Shown: positions 30,162-44,369 of the stretch, piece after piece
Numbering within the stretch: position 1 is the stretch's first letter
Layout: each line of letters begins with the position of its first letter
Assembly (NCBI GenBank): GCA_902545405.1
Contig: CACCFT010000001.1
Coordinates: forward strand, 124,001-188,000
DNA length: 64,000 nt
Reading direction: 5' to 3'
DNA from: an uncultured Pelagibacteraceae bacterium
GTDB taxonomy: Bacteria; Pseudomonadota; Alphaproteobacteria; Pelagibacterales; Pelagibacteraceae
Translations under genes and position numbers: made by a program
The notes under the pieces: generated by a model
The model's database searches: none
What the model saw: only the letters and a program-made list of their open reading frames with translations
What the model was told of the DNA's origin: nothing

Positions 30162-30934
30162 TGGTTCAATTAAATTTACCACAAAACTCAAAAGTTAATA
30201 AAGGTAAATATTTTAAAGACAAAACCGGTTCAAAGAATATCAGAAAAGTAAATGTTTACAGATGGGATCCATCAACTGGAGAGAACCCAAGAATAGACAC
30301 ATATGAAGTAGACATGGATAATTGTCCATCTAAAGTTTTAGACATACTAAATAAAATTAAAAACGAAATTGATCCAACACTTGCATATAGAAGATCTTGT
30401 GCGCATGGAGTTTGTGGTTCTTGTGCAATGAATATGGGCGGAAAAAATGGTCTTGCATGTACTAAGCCACATGCAGAAATTAAAGGAGATATAGATATAT
30501 ACCCTTTGCCTCACTTAAAAGTAAAAAAAGATTTAATAGGAGACTTAAGTGGATTATATAAACAATACCAATCCATTGAACCTTGGTTAAAAAATAATTC
30601 AAAAAGTGAAACAACAGAAATTCATCAATCTCCAGAAGATAGAGCTAAACTTGATGGAGCTTATGAATGTATAATGTGTGCTTGTTGTTCTACTTCATGT
30701 CCTAGTTATTGGTGGAATGGCGATAAGTATTTAGGTCCTGCAGTTTTATTACAAGCTTATAGATGGATAATGGATAGCAGAGACGAAGATAGAAAGGAAA
30801 GACTTCAAAAGGTTGCAGATGAACTTAAACTTTATAGATGCCACACGATTTTGAACTGCACTAACGCATGTCCAAAAGGATTAAATCCAGCAAAAGCTAT
30901 TGCTGAGATAAAGAAAATGCTTGCAACCACATAA
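30161..30934 (+). CDS. sdhB: Succinate dehydrogenase iron-sulfur subunit
   Basis: [57 protein letters not shown]. Confidence 0.97.
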   Translation: MVQLNLPQNSKVNKGKYFKDKTGSKNIRKVNVYRWDPSTGENPRIDTYEVDMDNCPSKVLDILNKIKNEIDPTLAYRRSCAHGVCGSCAMNMGGKNGLACTKPHAEIKGDIDIYPLPHLKVKKDLIGDLSGLYKQYQSIEPWLKNNSKSETTEIHQSPEDRAKLDGAYECIMCACCSTSCPSYWWNGDKYLGPAVLLQAYRWIMDSRDEDRKERLQKVADELKLYRCHTILNCTNACPKGLNPAKAIAEIKKMLATT

Positions 30935-30954
30935 TTACTTATTTAAATACATCC

Positions 30955-33415
<2,461 letters not shown>

Positions 33416-33418
33416 TTA

Positions 33419-34579
33419 ATGAATATTCACGAACACCAAGCAAAGAATATACTTAGAAAATATGGAGCTAAAGTTCCGGATGGAGTTTATGCTCTAGATG
33501 TAAATGAATTATTGGAAAAAGCTAAAAATCTTAAAACTGATAAATATGTGTTGAAAGCACAAATTCATGCTGGAGGCAGAGGTAAAGCTGGTGGAGTTAA
33601 AATAGTAAATGATTTAAAAAGTCTTGAAACAGAGGCAAAATCCTTGCTTGGAAAAAAATTAATCACTCATCAGACAGGAACTAGCGGAAGAATTGTTAAA
33701 AGATTATATGTCGAAGTTTCATCTAACATTGATAAAGAATTTTATTTGTCTTGTGTTGTAGATCGTGCGAGCTCAAAGATAGCTTTTATCTCAAGTGATC
33801 AAGGGGGTATGGATATAGAAGAAGTCGCAATCAAATCTCCTGAGAAAATTTTAACAACAAAAGTAGATTTAGATAACGAAATATCTGATGAAAATTGTAA
33901 TAAAATAATAAGTATTTTTAATCTAGATGAAGAAACAAAAGAACAAGGAATTAGTCTAATCAAGTCCATATACAAATTATTTATAGAAACCGATGCTAAT
34001 TTAATCGAAATTAATCCTTTAATTTTAACAAAAGAAAAAGAGTTGATTTGTTTAGATGCAAAAATGAATTTTGATGGAAATGCTTTATTCAGACATCCAG
34101 AGCTAATTGAGTTGAGAGATCTCAATGAAGAAGAAGAAACAGAGATAGAAGCTAGCAAGCATGATTTAGCATATATTAAACTTGATGGAACAATTGGATG
34201 CATGGTTAATGGAGCTGGGCTTGCAATGGCAACTATGGACATAATTAAATTATATGGAAAGGAACCAGCAAATTTTTTAGATGTTGGTGGTGGGGCTTCT
34301 AAAGAAAAAGTGGCAGCTGCTTTTAAAATAATTTTATCAGATAAAAATGTTAAAGGAATATTGATTAATATTTTTGGCGGAATAATGAGATGTGATGTTC
34401 TTGCCCAAGGTGTTGTGGATGCAGCAAAAGAAATTAAAATGAATGTTCCTTTAGTTGTAAGATTGGCCGGAACAAATTTTGAAGAGGGAAAAAAAATACT
34501 TGATAATTCAGGTCTTGAGTTAATTTCTGCTTCTGATTTATCAGATGCTGCTAAAAAAATTGTAGAGGCTATTAAATAA
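33419..34579 (+). CDS. sucC: Succinate-CoA ligase beta subunit
   Basis: [55 protein letters not shown]. Confidence 0.96.
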   Translation: MNIHEHQAKNILRKYGAKVPDGVYALDVNELLEKAKNLKTDKYVLKAQIHAGGRGKAGGVKIVNDLKSLETEAKSLLGKKLITHQTGTSGRIVKRLYVEVSSNIDKEFYLSCVVDRASSKIAFISSDQGGMDIEEVAIKSPEKILTTKVDLDNEISDENCNKIISIFNLDEETKEQGISLIKSIYKLFIETDANLIEINPLILTKEKELICLDAKMNFDGNALFRHPELIELRDLNEEEETEIEASKHDLAYIKLDGTIGCMVNGAGLAMATMDIIKLYGKEPANFLDVGGGASKEKVAAAFKIILSDKNVKGILINIFGGIMRCDVLAQGVVDAAKEIKMNVPLVVRLAGTNFEEGKKILDNSGLELISASDLSDAAKKIVEAIK

Positions 34580-35455
34580 ATGTCAGTTTTAGTTAATAAA
34601 AACACAAAGTTAATTTGCCAAGGTTTTACGGGTAGTCACGGAACTTTTCATTCAGAGCAAGCAATTAAATATGGAACAAATTTAGTCGGAGGAGTTACAC
34701 CAAAAAAAGGTGGTCAAACTCACCTAGATAGACCAGTATTTAATACAGTAAAGGAAGCAGTCGATGAAACTGGTGCCAACGCAACTATGATTTATGTTCC
34801 TGCGAAATTTGCATCCACAGCAATCATAGAGGCCATTGAAGCTAACTTAGAATTAATCGTTTGTATCACTGAGGGTATACCAGTTCTTGATATGATTAAG
34901 GTCAAAAAAAAGTTACTTAATTCAAAATCAAGATTAATCGGTCCCAATTGTCCAGGGATAATTACGCCTGATGAATGCAAGATCGGAATAATGCCAGGAA
35001 ATATACATAAAAAGGGTTCTGTTGGTATTGTATCAAGATCTGGAACTTTGACCTATGAGGCTGTCGCACAAACTACAGAGAATGATTTGGGACAATCAAC
35101 ATGTATAGGTATAGGTGGTGATCCAATAAATGGTACGAACTTCATTGATTGTTTAGATTTATTTTTAAAGGATGAGGAAACTAAATCAATTTTAATGATT
35201 GGTGAAATAGGAGGATCAGCTGAAGAAGAAGCAGCTGAATTTGTAAAAAATCATGAAATAAAAAAACCCATGGTTGGTTTTATTGCAGGTGTTACAGCAC
35301 CACCGGGTAGAAGAATGGGACATGCAGGCGCCATAATATCAGGTGGCAAAGGCGGGGCCAAAGATAAGATCAAAAAAATGGAAGATTGTGGTATAGAAGT
35401 CGCCACATCCCCTTCAGAAATTGGAAAAACATTGTTAAATAAATTGTCCAATTGA
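34580..35455 (+). CDS. sucD: Succinate-CoA ligase alpha subunit
   Basis: [31 protein letters not shown]; phosphohistidine region [17 protein letters not shown]. Confidence 0.96.
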   Translation: MSVLVNKNTKLICQGFTGSHGTFHSEQAIKYGTNLVGGVTPKKGGQTHLDRPVFNTVKEAVDETGANATMIYVPAKFASTAIIEAIEANLELIVCITEGIPVLDMIKVKKKLLNSKSRLIGPNCPGIITPDECKIGIMPGNIHKKGSVGIVSRSGTLTYEAVAQTTENDLGQSTCIGIGGDPINGTNFIDCLDLFLKDEETKSILMIGEIGGSAEEEAAEFVKNHEIKKPMVGFIAGVTAPPGRRMGHAGAIISGGKGGAKDKIKKMEDCGIEVATSPSEIGKTLLNKLSN

Positions 35456-35485
35456 AAACAAAATTTAGTATTATATTAAAATAAA

Positions 35486-38383
35486 ATGAGCTCTCCTAAA
35501 AATCTGGAATATAAAAAAACATCATTTCTAAATAAGGCCAATAGTGCATTTATTGAGGAAATGTATGTAAAATTTATAAATAAAGATCCATCTCTATCTG
35601 AAAGTTGGATTGAATATTTCTCAGGTGTAGATGAGGATATGAAGATATTAGTCGATGAGATAAATGGACCGTCGTGGAAACCTTTCTCAAAAAAAATTAA
35701 TATAGAAGATGTTGAGAAAACAGCTAAAGAAAATGAAAAAAACAAAGATAATTCTAGCAAGTTTAATTTTCAAGTAATTGCAAATTCAAATAAAAATTCA
35801 ATAAGTGCCGTAGCCTTGATAAGAGCTTATCGCTTAAGGGGACATCTATTATCAAAATTAGATCCTTTAGAATTGATGAAGTCAGAATATTTAGACGAAT
35901 TACATCCTGAGTACTATGGTTTTAAAAAAGAAGATTATGACAAAGAAATTTTTCTAAACGGAATAATAAATAAAAAAAGTGCAAATATTAGAGAAATACT
36001 GAAGTTTTTAAAAAAAACTTATTGTGGTCCCATAGGTTATGAATACATGCATATTTCAAATCCAACTGAGAGAATGTGGTTTAGAGATAGAGTTGAAAAA
36101 GACGAGAATGCACTCAAGTTTACAAAAAATGGAAAGCAAGCAATTTTAAATAAATTAATACAAGCAGAGGGATTTGAAAAATTTTTAAACACAAAATATG
36201 TCGGTACTAAAAGATTTGGTTTAGATGGTGGAGAAAGTTTAATACCTGCTCTTGAGCAAATTATAAAAATCGGAGGACAATCCAAAATAAAAGAAGTTAA
36301 AATAGGAATGTCACATAGAGGAAGACTAAATGTCTTAGCAAACGTTTTACAAAAGTCTTATAAAAGAATTTTTAATGAATTTGCTGGTGAAATGGATGGT
36401 TCAGAAGATGGTGCTGGAGATGTCAAATACCATTTAGGAGCCTCATCTGATAGAGAATTTGATGGAAATCCTGTACACGTTAGTTTAACAGATAATCCTT
36501 CACATTTAGAGGCAGTTAATCCTGTTGTTCTTGGCCAAACTAGAGCTAAACAATTTTTTCACCAAGATAAACAAAGAAATAAAGTTATACCAATATTAAT
36601 TCACGGCGATGCTGCATTTGCAGGACAAGGAATAGTAGCAGAGTGTTTTGCGATGTCCGGACTTCCTGGTCATAACACTGGAGGGACAATCCATATTATT
36701 GTTAACAACCAAATTGGATTTACAACAAGTCCTAGATTTGCGCGATCTTCCCCTTATCCTTCTGACGTAGGTAAAATGGTTGATGCACCAATCATCCATG
36801 TTAATGGAGATGATCCTGAGGCAGTTGTTTACGCAACTAGAATAGCAACTGAGTTTAGATTAAAATTTAATAGAGATGTTGTAATTGATTTAATATGTTA
36901 CAGAAGATTTGGACATAATGAGGGAGATGAGCCATCTTTCACCCAACCACTTATGTACAAAAAAATTAGATCTCATCCATCTACAATTAAAATTTATGGT
37001 GAAAAGCTCGTAAATGAAGGACTTTTTACGAAACAAGATTTAGATCAACAAATTATTGATTTTAAAAATTTATTAGATGATCAATTTAAAAATGCGAAAG
37101 ATTATAAACCTAAAATTAGGTGGTTTGAGGGAACTTGGTCGAGATATAAACCCGAAAGAGGTAAAGATAAAAGAGGTGTAACTGGATCAGATTTGAAAAT
37201 TTTAAATAATATTTCTGACAGAATACATGTTTTTCCAACTGATAAAAATATTCACAAAACCATAACAAAAATTATGGAAAATAGAAAAAAAACTATTAAT
37301 GAAGGCTCAGGAATTGATTGGGCAACAGCTGAGTCTTTAGCATTTGGTTCATTATTAGTTGAAGGTTATCCAGTAAGGTTAGTAGGTCAGGACTCAGGTA
37401 GAGGTACCTTTAGTCAAAGACACTCAGTTTTAAGAAATCAAATTGATAATTCAAGGTACATACCTTTAAACAATATATCTAGTAACCAAAAAAATTTTGA
37501 AATTGTAGATAGTTTTTTATCTGAACTTGCAGTTTTAGGATTTGAATATGGATACAGTTTAGTAGAACCGAATACATTGACAATTTGGGAAGCTCAATTT
37601 GGAGATTTTGCAAATGGTGCACAAGTAATTATTGATCAATTTATATCATCTGGTGAAAGAAAGTGGAAAAGAGCATCAGGACTGGTTATGTTATTACCCC
37701 ATGGTTATGAAGGACAAGGTCCAGAGCACTCCTCTGCGAGATTAGAGAGATTTTTACAATTATGTGCAAATGATAATTTACAAGTTATGAATTGTACTAC
37801 ACCTGCAAATTATTTTCATGCTTTAAGAAGACAGATGCACCGTGATTTTAGAAAACCTTTAATTATAATGACACCTAAGTCACTTTTAAGAAATAAATAT
37901 TGTGTATCAAATTTAGAAGATTTTAGTAAAAAAAATTCTTTTCATAGAGTGCTATGGGATCATGCTAGAGATACTAAGCAAAAAGGTTTTATTAAGTTAA
38001 AAGAAGATAAAAAAATTAGAAAAGTAATATTATGCTCTGGAAAAATTTATTTTGATCTTCTCGCAGCAAGAGAGAAACTAAAAATCAATGATGTGATTTT
38101 GTATAGAATTGAACAACTATATCCTTTCCCTGCAAAAAGTTTGGTTAAAGAGCTAAAACCATTTGCAAAAAATTCAAAATTTTATTGGTGCCAAGAGGAG
38201 CCCAAAAATATGGGTGCTTGGTTTGCTGTTAGAGATTATATACAATGGACATTAGAGACTATTAAGGCTAAAAACAATGCAATTTCTTACATTGGAAGAA
38301 GTCCAGATGCTACACCTGCTACAGGTTATGCAAGAAGACATAATTCTGAACAACAAGAAATTATAAATAAAGTATTTGAATAA
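35486..38383 (+). CDS. sucA: 2-oxoglutarate dehydrogenase E1
   Basis: GMSHRGRLNVLANVLQKSYK; HGDAAFAGQGIVAECFAMSGLPGHNTGGTIHIIVNNQIGFTT. Confidence 0.96.
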   Translation: MSSPKNLEYKKTSFLNKANSAFIEEMYVKFINKDPSLSESWIEYFSGVDEDMKILVDEINGPSWKPFSKKINIEDVEKTAKENEKNKDNSSKFNFQVIANSNKNSISAVALIRAYRLRGHLLSKLDPLELMKSEYLDELHPEYYGFKKEDYDKEIFLNGIINKKSANIREILKFLKKTYCGPIGYEYMHISNPTERMWFRDRVEKDENALKFTKNGKQAILNKLIQAEGFEKFLNTKYVGTKRFGLDGGESLIPALEQIIKIGGQSKIKEVKIGMSHRGRLNVLANVLQKSYKRIFNEFAGEMDGSEDGAGDVKYHLGASSDREFDGNPVHVSLTDNPSHLEAVNPVVLGQTRAKQFFHQDKQRNKVIPILIHGDAAFAGQGIVAECFAMSGLPGHNTGGTIHIIVNNQIGFTTSPRFARSSPYPSDVGKMVDAPIIHVNGDDPEAVVYATRIATEFRLKFNRDVVIDLICYRRFGHNEGDEPSFTQPLMYKKIRSHPSTIKIYGEKLVNEGLFTKQDLDQQIIDFKNLLDDQFKNAKDYKPKIRWFEGTWSRYKPERGKDKRGVTGSDLKILNNISDRIHVFPTDKNIHKTITKIMENRKKTINEGSGIDWATAESLAFGSLLVEGYPVRLVGQDSGRGTFSQRHSVLRNQIDNSRYIPLNNISSNQKNFEIVDSFLSELAVLGFEYGYSLVEPNTLTIWEAQFGDFANGAQVIIDQFISSGERKWKRASGLVMLLPHGYEGQGPEHSSARLERFLQLCANDNLQVMNCTTPANYFHALRRQMHRDFRKPLIIMTPKSLLRNKYCVSNLEDFSKKNSFHRVLWDHARDTKQKGFIKLKEDKKIRKVILCSGKIYFDLLAAREKLKINDVILYRIEQLYPFPAKSLVKELKPFAKNSKFYWCQEEPKNMGAWFAVRDYIQWTLETIKAKNNAISYIGRSPDATPATGYARRHNSEQQEIINKVFE

Positions 38384-39658
38384 ATGAGTGAAAAAATATT
38401 AGTTCCAGTTTTGGGAGAAAGTATTACAGAGGCTACGGTCACGAAATGGTTAAAGAAAAAGGGTGATAACGTAGTTGCTGATGAAGCTGTAGTAGAATTA
38501 GAAACTGACAAAGTAAACTTAGAAGTTCCTGCACCTGCGAGTGGTGTTATATCAGAGATCAACTCAAAAGATGGTGATACAGTCGAAGTTGGAACTGTAT
38601 TAGGAATGATTTCAGAAGGTGGTGCTCTTAAAGAAGAAAAGGAAGCTGAGCCAGTTAAAGGAAACGTTGAAAAAAATAATGTAATAAATTTAGAAATCGA
38701 AAAGAAAAAAGATACAAAAAAAACTCAAGAACCTTTATTGCTTGACGAAGAACCATTGGTATTAACTGATGAAGTTAAAGAAACCAAGCCTATTAAACAA
38801 AATAAAACACTTTCTCCTGCTGTAAGAAAAATGGTTGTTGAAAATAAAATTAATTTAGATGAAGTAAAAGGGACAGGTAAAGATGGTAGAATTTTAAAAG
38901 GTGATTTAATAAGTTTAATGGGAGCTAACCCTCAACCTAACGAAAGAAAAATTCAATACGGCGAAGAAGAACGAATTAAAATGTCAAGACTAAGACAAAC
39001 GATTGCTAAACGTTTAAAAGAGGCTCAAAATAATGCAGCTATGCTTACAACGTTTAATGAGGTTGATATGTCAAATATAATTTCAATGAGAAAAGATAAC
39101 CAGGAAGATTTCCAAAATAGTTATGGAATTAAACTTGGCTTCATGTCCTTTTTTGTGAAAGCTTGTATAGTAGGATTAAAATTATTTCCTGCAATAAATG
39201 CTGAAGTTGAAAATGATGAAATGGTTTACAAAAATTATTATAATGTGAGCTTTGCAGTAGGAACTGAAAAAGGATTAGTAGTTCCAGTATTAAAAAATGC
39301 AGATGAAATGTCTTTTGCTGACATTGAAAAAAACATAAAAGATCTGTCAGACAAAGCAAAAAATGGAAGTCTTACCATAGAGGATCTTCAAGGGGGAACG
39401 TTTACAATTAGCAACGGAGGTGTTTATGGATCAATGTTATCTACTCCTATTTTAAACCCTCCACAATCAGCAGTTCTTGGGATGCATAATATTGTTGAAA
39501 GACCTGTTGTTGTCGATGGTGAGATAAAAGCTAGACCTGTAATGTTTTTAGCATTGTCTTATGATCATAGAATAATTGATGGAAAAGAATCTGTGAGTTT
39601 TTTAAAAACTGTTAAAGAAAACTTAGAAGATCCAAGAAGGTTATTTTTAAATTTATAA
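38384..39658 (+). CDS. sucB: 2-oxoglutarate dehydrogenase E2 (dihydrolipoamide succinyltransferase)
   Basis: Lipoyl domain [17 protein letters not shown]3-binding segment [27 protein letters not shown]; catalytic SYDHRIIDG. Confidence 0.96.
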   Translation: MSEKILVPVLGESITEATVTKWLKKKGDNVVADEAVVELETDKVNLEVPAPASGVISEINSKDGDTVEVGTVLGMISEGGALKEEKEAEPVKGNVEKNNVINLEIEKKKDTKKTQEPLLLDEEPLVLTDEVKETKPIKQNKTLSPAVRKMVVENKINLDEVKGTGKDGRILKGDLISLMGANPQPNERKIQYGEEERIKMSRLRQTIAKRLKEAQNNAAMLTTFNEVDMSNIISMRKDNQEDFQNSYGIKLGFMSFFVKACIVGLKLFPAINAEVENDEMVYKNYYNVSFAVGTEKGLVVPVLKNADEMSFADIEKNIKDLSDKAKNGSLTIEDLQGGTFTISNGGVYGSMLSTPILNPPQSAVLGMHNIVERPVVVDGEIKARPVMFLALSYDHRIIDGKESVSFLKTVKENLEDPRRLFLNL

Positions 39659-39659
39659 T

Positions 39660-41057
39660 ATGTCAGAAAAATTTGATGTTACAGTAATTGGTGGTGGTCC
39701 TGGTGGTTATGTTTGTGCAATTAGATTGTCTCAACTTGGACTTAAAACAGCATGCATAGAGTCTAGAGGATCTCTAGGAGGGACATGTTTAAATATTGGA
39801 TGCATCCCATCAAAAAGTTTACTTAATTTATCTGAAAAATTTCACAGTGCTAAAAATTTTGAAAAAATTGGAATCGAGACTGGAGAAATAAAACTCAATT
39901 TAGATAAAATGATGAAAAATAAAGACAAAGCTGTAACAGTTTTGACTAAAGGAGTTGAATTTTTATTCAAAAAAAACAAGGTCACTTATTTTAAAGGCAA
40001 AGGTTCATTTGAGAACGAAAATTCAATAAAAATTGAAGGCTTGGAAGGCACTAAAATAATTCAAACTGATAAAACAATAATCAGTACAGGATCAGAGCCA
40101 GTTTCATTGCCTGGAGTAGATTTTGATGAAGAGAGAATTCTTTCTTCAACTGGAGCCCTATCTATTCCCAAACTCCCAAATAAAATGATTGTTGTTGGTG
40201 GAGGATATATAGGGTTGGAAATGGGATCAGTTTGGTCAAGACTTGGCACTGAAGTCACAGTCGTTGAATTTTTAGATCATATCACGCCTGGAATGGATCG
40301 AGATATTTCAAATGAATTTATGAAAATATTAAAGAAACAAGGTATAAAATTCAACCTTAATACTAAAGTTGATAAAATAACTAAAAACTCTAACGGTGTG
40401 ACGGTTGAGACTTCACAAAATGATGGCCAAAAAGTTAAACATGATGTTGATGTTGTTTTAATTTCTGTAGGAAGAAGACCTTATACTAAAAACTTAAATT
40501 TAGATAAAGTTGGTGTAAAGTTAGATGAAAAAGGAAGAGTTAAAGTAAATAAAAATTTTGAAACGAATGTTAAAAATATTTATGCAATAGGTGATGTTAT
40601 TGATGGCCCAATGTTAGCCCATAAAGCTGAAGAGGAAGGAATTGCTGTTGCAGAATTAATAGCAGGCCAATCAGGTCATGTTAATTATGATATTATTCCT
40701 GGAGTTGTTTATACATCTCCCGAAGTCGCTTATGTTGGCAAAAGCGAAGAGCAATTAAAAATAGAAAACATAGGGTACAAAATTGGTAAATTTCCTTTTA
40801 TGGCAAATTCAAGAGCCAAAGCAATTGATGAGCCAGAGGGTTTTGTAAAAATTTTGGCAGACCAATCAACTGATAAAGTGCTTGGTGTACATATTATTGG
40901 TCCTCATGCAGGAGAAATGATAGCTGAGATGGCTGTCGCAATGGAATTTGGAGCTAGTTCCGAAGATATTGCAAGAACATGTCACGCACACCCAACATTT
41001 TCTGAAGCTATAAAAGAAGCAGCATTATCAGTAGATAAAAGACAAATTCACTCTTAA
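39660..41057 (+). CDS. lpdA: Dihydrolipoyl dehydrogenase
   Basis: VIGGGPGGYVCAIRLSQLG; GGTCLNIGCIPSKSLL; CHAHPTFSEAIKEAAL. Confidence 0.96.
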   Translation: MSEKFDVTVIGGGPGGYVCAIRLSQLGLKTACIESRGSLGGTCLNIGCIPSKSLLNLSEKFHSAKNFEKIGIETGEIKLNLDKMMKNKDKAVTVLTKGVEFLFKKNKVTYFKGKGSFENENSIKIEGLEGTKIIQTDKTIISTGSEPVSLPGVDFDEERILSSTGALSIPKLPNKMIVVGGGYIGLEMGSVWSRLGTEVTVVEFLDHITPGMDRDISNEFMKILKKQGIKFNLNTKVDKITKNSNGVTVETSQNDGQKVKHDVDVVLISVGRRPYTKNLNLDKVGVKLDEKGRVKVNKNFETNVKNIYAIGDVIDGPMLAHKAEEEGIAVAELIAGQSGHVNYDIIPGVVYTSPEVAYVGKSEEQLKIENIGYKIGKFPFMANSRAKAIDEPEGFVKILADQSTDKVLGVHIIGPHAGEMIAEMAVAMEFGASSEDIARTCHAHPTFSEAIKEAALSVDKRQIHS

Positions 41058-41060
41058 TAA

Positions 41061-41705
41061 TTATTTTTCTACATTCAATAAAGCAAATCTTTTAAATTTT
41101 TCTTCAAGTTTTATTTTATTATTATTTGCAAAGTCTTTTATTGCTTTTTCAACACTTTCAATTTTTGTAATACCTGCAAAATCATCACAAACAATTCTAG
41201 AATTATTTTTCATGTTGTCATAAAGTTTCTGTAAATCACTTAAAACTGTATCGTAACTATGGCCTCCGTCTAAAAATACGAAATCAATTTCACTTAAAGG
41301 AACTTTTTCTAAAGTCACCCTTGTGTCTCCTTCTATTAGCTCAATATTTTGCGAAAATTTTTTTAAAAAATTTTGAACAGATATCTTTGAATTTAAATTT
41401 TCTTTTTTTATGAAATTATAATAGATAGTTTTAAGTGGATTCGAAAACTTTTGATTTTCAAGAAATTTAGGTTCGATCTCATCTACACTTGATGTTTTAG
41501 TAGATCCAAATAAATCTAATCCGTAATATCTAAAATCACTACCAAAATTTGTCTTTAATAATTCACATATATTTCTTGATGTAACACCACAAAAAACACC
41601 GATTTCTAATACATTTTTTGGCTTATATTCCTCAACTAAACTCAAAAAATTATCCCCATAAGGTTTTTTTAAACCTGATTTTCTCCAGTAATAATTATAT
41701 TTCAT
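41061..41705 (-). CDS. Class I SAM-dependent methyltransferase-like protein
   Basis: KPKNVLEIGVFCGVTSRNIC SAM-binding-like motif; IDFVFLDGGHSYDTVLSDLQ. Confidence 0.72.
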   Translation of the reverse strand: MKYNYYWRKSGLKKPYGDNFLSLVEEYKPKNVLEIGVFCGVTSRNICELLKTNFGSDFRYYGLDLFGSTKTSSVDEIEPKFLENQKFSNPLKTIYYNFIKKENLNSKISVQNFLKKFSQNIELIEGDTRVTLEKVPLSEIDFVFLDGGHSYDTVLSDLQKLYDNMKNNSRIVCDDFAGITKIESVEKAIKDFANNNKIKLEEKFKRFALLNVEK

Positions 41706-41756
41706 TTGATCTATTTATATATTTTTAAGATATAAAAAAACTAAAATTAAATATTT

Positions 41757-43712
41757 ATGAAATATCCAGTTTTGTTGCCAAATATATTTGATTATCCTTT
41801 TACCTATGAAAGTAATATTAAATTAAAAGCAGGAGATTATGTAAAAGTTCCATTTGGTAAGAAAAATATTATTGGTGTAATTTGGGATTTTTTTGAAGAA
41901 AAGAATAATAAAGAATTTAAATTAAAATCTATAATTGAAAAAATTCAAATTGAACCACTAAGTAAAAAGACAATGAATTTTCTAAAGTGGTTTTCTAATT
42001 ACAATCTTGTACCCCTAGGAATGTGTTTAAAACTACATTTGATTAATGACGAAAATTTAAAAATAAAAAATGACAGCGATCTATTAAAATATGCTCTATC
42101 AAGCAAAAAAGAAAGTTATCAACTTTCTGAAGAGCAAGATAAGGCTTATAAAGAGTTATCTAAAAATGATAGCAGTTTTAGAGTTCATTTACTGCAAGGT
42201 ACAACCGGTTCAGGAAAAACAATAGTTTATTTTAAAGCTATTGAAAAAATTATAAATATAGGATTGCAAGCTCTAATTTTATTACCAGAAATAGGACTAA
42301 CAAATGAATTTGAAAAAAAATTTAAATCTTATTTTGGATTTGAAGCTGCAGTTTGGCATTCAAAAGTCAGCCCAAAAAAAAGAAAAATTATATGGAATGG
42401 ATTATCAGGAGGAAAAATTAAAGTAGTACTTGGAGCAAGATCATCCTTATTTCTGCCATTCAAAAAATTAGGTTTGATAACTGTAGATGAAGAGCACGAT
42501 CAATCTTATAAACAAGATGAAGGAATTATCTATAATGCTAGAGATATGGCAATATCAAGAGCTAAACACGAAAATATTCCAATAAATTTAGTAACTGCAG
42601 TTCCATCAATCGAAACTTATGAAAATATTAAAATTAAAAAATATAATTACTCAAGATTGCTTAATCGATATAAAGGTGCAAATTTACCTAAACACCATGT
42701 TATCGATCTTTATCAAAATCAACTAGCAACCAAAAGTTCTATTTCTCTCAAAACTCTTGAAAAAGTAAAAGAACATTTAAATAAAAAAGATCAAGTTCTC
42801 TTTTTCATAAATAGAAGAGGTTTTGCACCCTATGTTTTATGTAAAAAATGTTTAAATGTTTTTACATGCCCAAGGTGTTCTATAAATTTAGTATTTCACA
42901 AAAATAAAAAAATTCTTTTGTGTCATTACTGTGGATATAATTCAAAATTAAATAGAGATTGTAAAAAAGGAAATGTTTGTGAGTTTGTATTTAGTGGACC
43001 TGGGGTAGAAAAAATTGCAGAGGAAGTTAAAAACCTTTTTCCTAATAAAAAAACAATAATTTTTTCTAGCGACACAATGAATAAAGCATCTGGCAAAGAT
43101 AAATTGAATAAAATTATATCTGGTGAAATAGATATTCTTGTAGGCACTCAGTTAATATCAAAAGGATTTCACTTTCCAAAATTGAATTGTATTGTTGTAT
43201 TAGATATTGATTTAACTTCTCAAGGACACGATCTTAGGAGCACTGAAAAAAATTTACAACTTTACCATCAGTTATCAGGAAGAGCAGGTAGAACCGGCAA
43301 ACCGGCTAATATTTATTTCCAAACATACAATTTAAAACCAGAAGTTATAAATCAAATTACAAATGAAGATCCTTTTAAATTTCTAGAAAATGAATTAAAT
43401 TTAAGAAAGAGGAATAATCTACCACCCTACGAAAGATTTATCGCTTTAATCTTATCTTCATCAAATGAAAAAAAACTTGATATAGATGCCGTAAAACTTA
43501 AAAATATTTTATCAAAATCTATAGATGCAAAAATTTTAGGACCAGTAAATGCTCCAATATATAGAATTAATCAAAAATTCAGAAATAGACTATTAATAAG
43601 GGCAAAAAAAACATCTAATGTTCAGAAAAAATTGAAAGATGTATTGAAAGATTTTCAACTCTCCAAAGGAATGAAACTTTCAGTTGATGTTGACCCTATC
43701 AGCTTCAATTAG
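41757..43712 (+). CDS. priA: Primosomal protein N' (PriA helicase)
   Basis: LLQGTTGSGKTIVYF; VDEEHDQSYKQDE; zinc-binding Cys cluster; QLSGRAGRTGKPANIYFQT. Confidence 0.94.
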   Translation: MKYPVLLPNIFDYPFTYESNIKLKAGDYVKVPFGKKNIIGVIWDFFEEKNNKEFKLKSIIEKIQIEPLSKKTMNFLKWFSNYNLVPLGMCLKLHLINDENLKIKNDSDLLKYALSSKKESYQLSEEQDKAYKELSKNDSSFRVHLLQGTTGSGKTIVYFKAIEKIINIGLQALILLPEIGLTNEFEKKFKSYFGFEAAVWHSKVSPKKRKIIWNGLSGGKIKVVLGARSSLFLPFKKLGLITVDEEHDQSYKQDEGIIYNARDMAISRAKHENIPINLVTAVPSIETYENIKIKKYNYSRLLNRYKGANLPKHHVIDLYQNQLATKSSISLKTLEKVKEHLNKKDQVLFFINRRGFAPYVLCKKCLNVFTCPRCSINLVFHKNKKILLCHYCGYNSKLNRDCKKGNVCEFVFSGPGVEKIAEEVKNLFPNKKTIIFSSDTMNKASGKDKLNKIISGEIDILVGTQLISKGFHFPKLNCIVVLDIDLTSQGHDLRSTEKNLQLYHQLSGRAGRTGKPANIYFQTYNLKPEVINQITNEDPFKFLENELNLRKRNNLPPYERFIALILSSSNEKKLDIDAVKLKNILSKSIDAKILGPVNAPIYRINQKFRNRLLIRAKKTSNVQKKLKDVLKDFQLSKGMKLSVDVDPISFN

Positions 43713-43747
43713 CCCATTATATCTTACCATTTTTCACAATCTGAGCC

Positions 43748-43776
43748 TTGAAGACTGATAATTCGTATGTTATCTA
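43748..43776 (+). promoter_or_regulatory. Putative sigma70-type promoter for the atp operon
   Basis: TTGAAG - 17 nt - TATCTA in the 102-bp priA-atpH gap. Confidence 0.35.
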
Positions 43777-43814
43777 AGCGAAATTTTAAACATCTTCACA
43801 ATTGAGAGTATAAA

Positions 43815-44369
43815 TTGAGCGAAAACAAAATATCAATAACTTCTAATAACAGTTATGCCCAAGCACTATTTGAGCTGGCTAACGAAGATAAATCTCTAGC
43901 AAAAGTAGAGGAACAGGTCGTTGCAATAATTAAACTCATAAATGAAAGTGAAGAATTTAGATATTTAATCAAAAACCCTACGACTAGTATTGAGGATTTA
44001 ACTAAAGTTATTGAAACAATTTCTGAAAAAAACAATTTTGATAATCTTTTAAAAAGATTTCTAGTTTTTTTAATTCAAAAAAGAAGATTTTTTTATTTAG
44101 AAAAAATTTTAAGTGACTTTATAGAGGTATGTTCGAAAGCTAGAGGTGAAATAAAAGCAGAGCTTTTTTCAGCTAAAGAACTTAATGAAACAGATATTTC
44201 TAAAATTAAAGAAGAGCTATCTCAAAACTTTGGAGCAAAGATACAGTTAAATTATAAATTTGACCCAAGTTTAATTGGTGGCTTAGTATTAAAAGTGGGA
44301 AGTACAATGGTAGATAATTCTATTAAAAATAAACTGCAACAAATTCAAAAACAAATGATAGAGGCATAA
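43815..44369 (+). CDS. atpH: ATP synthase F1 delta subunit (TTG start)
   Basis: SYAQALFELANEDKSLAKVEEQ; C-terminal LIGGLVLKVGSTMVDNSIKNKLQQI; precedes atpA. Confidence 0.93.
   Translation: MSENKISITSNNSYAQALFELANEDKSLAKVEEQVVAIIKLINESEEFRYLIKNPTTSIEDLTKVIETISEKNNFDNLLKRFLVFLIQKRRFFYLEKILSDFIEVCSKARGEIKAELFSAKELNETDISKIKEELSQNFGAKIQLNYKFDPSLIGGLVLKVGSTMVDNSIKNKLQQIQKQMIEA

Noticed and set aside
33799-34605. 268-aa reverse-strand ORF opposite sucC
   Set aside because: Fully antisense to a confidently identified sucC; Ser/Ile/Leu-rich composition typical of an antisense frame; no domain recognised.
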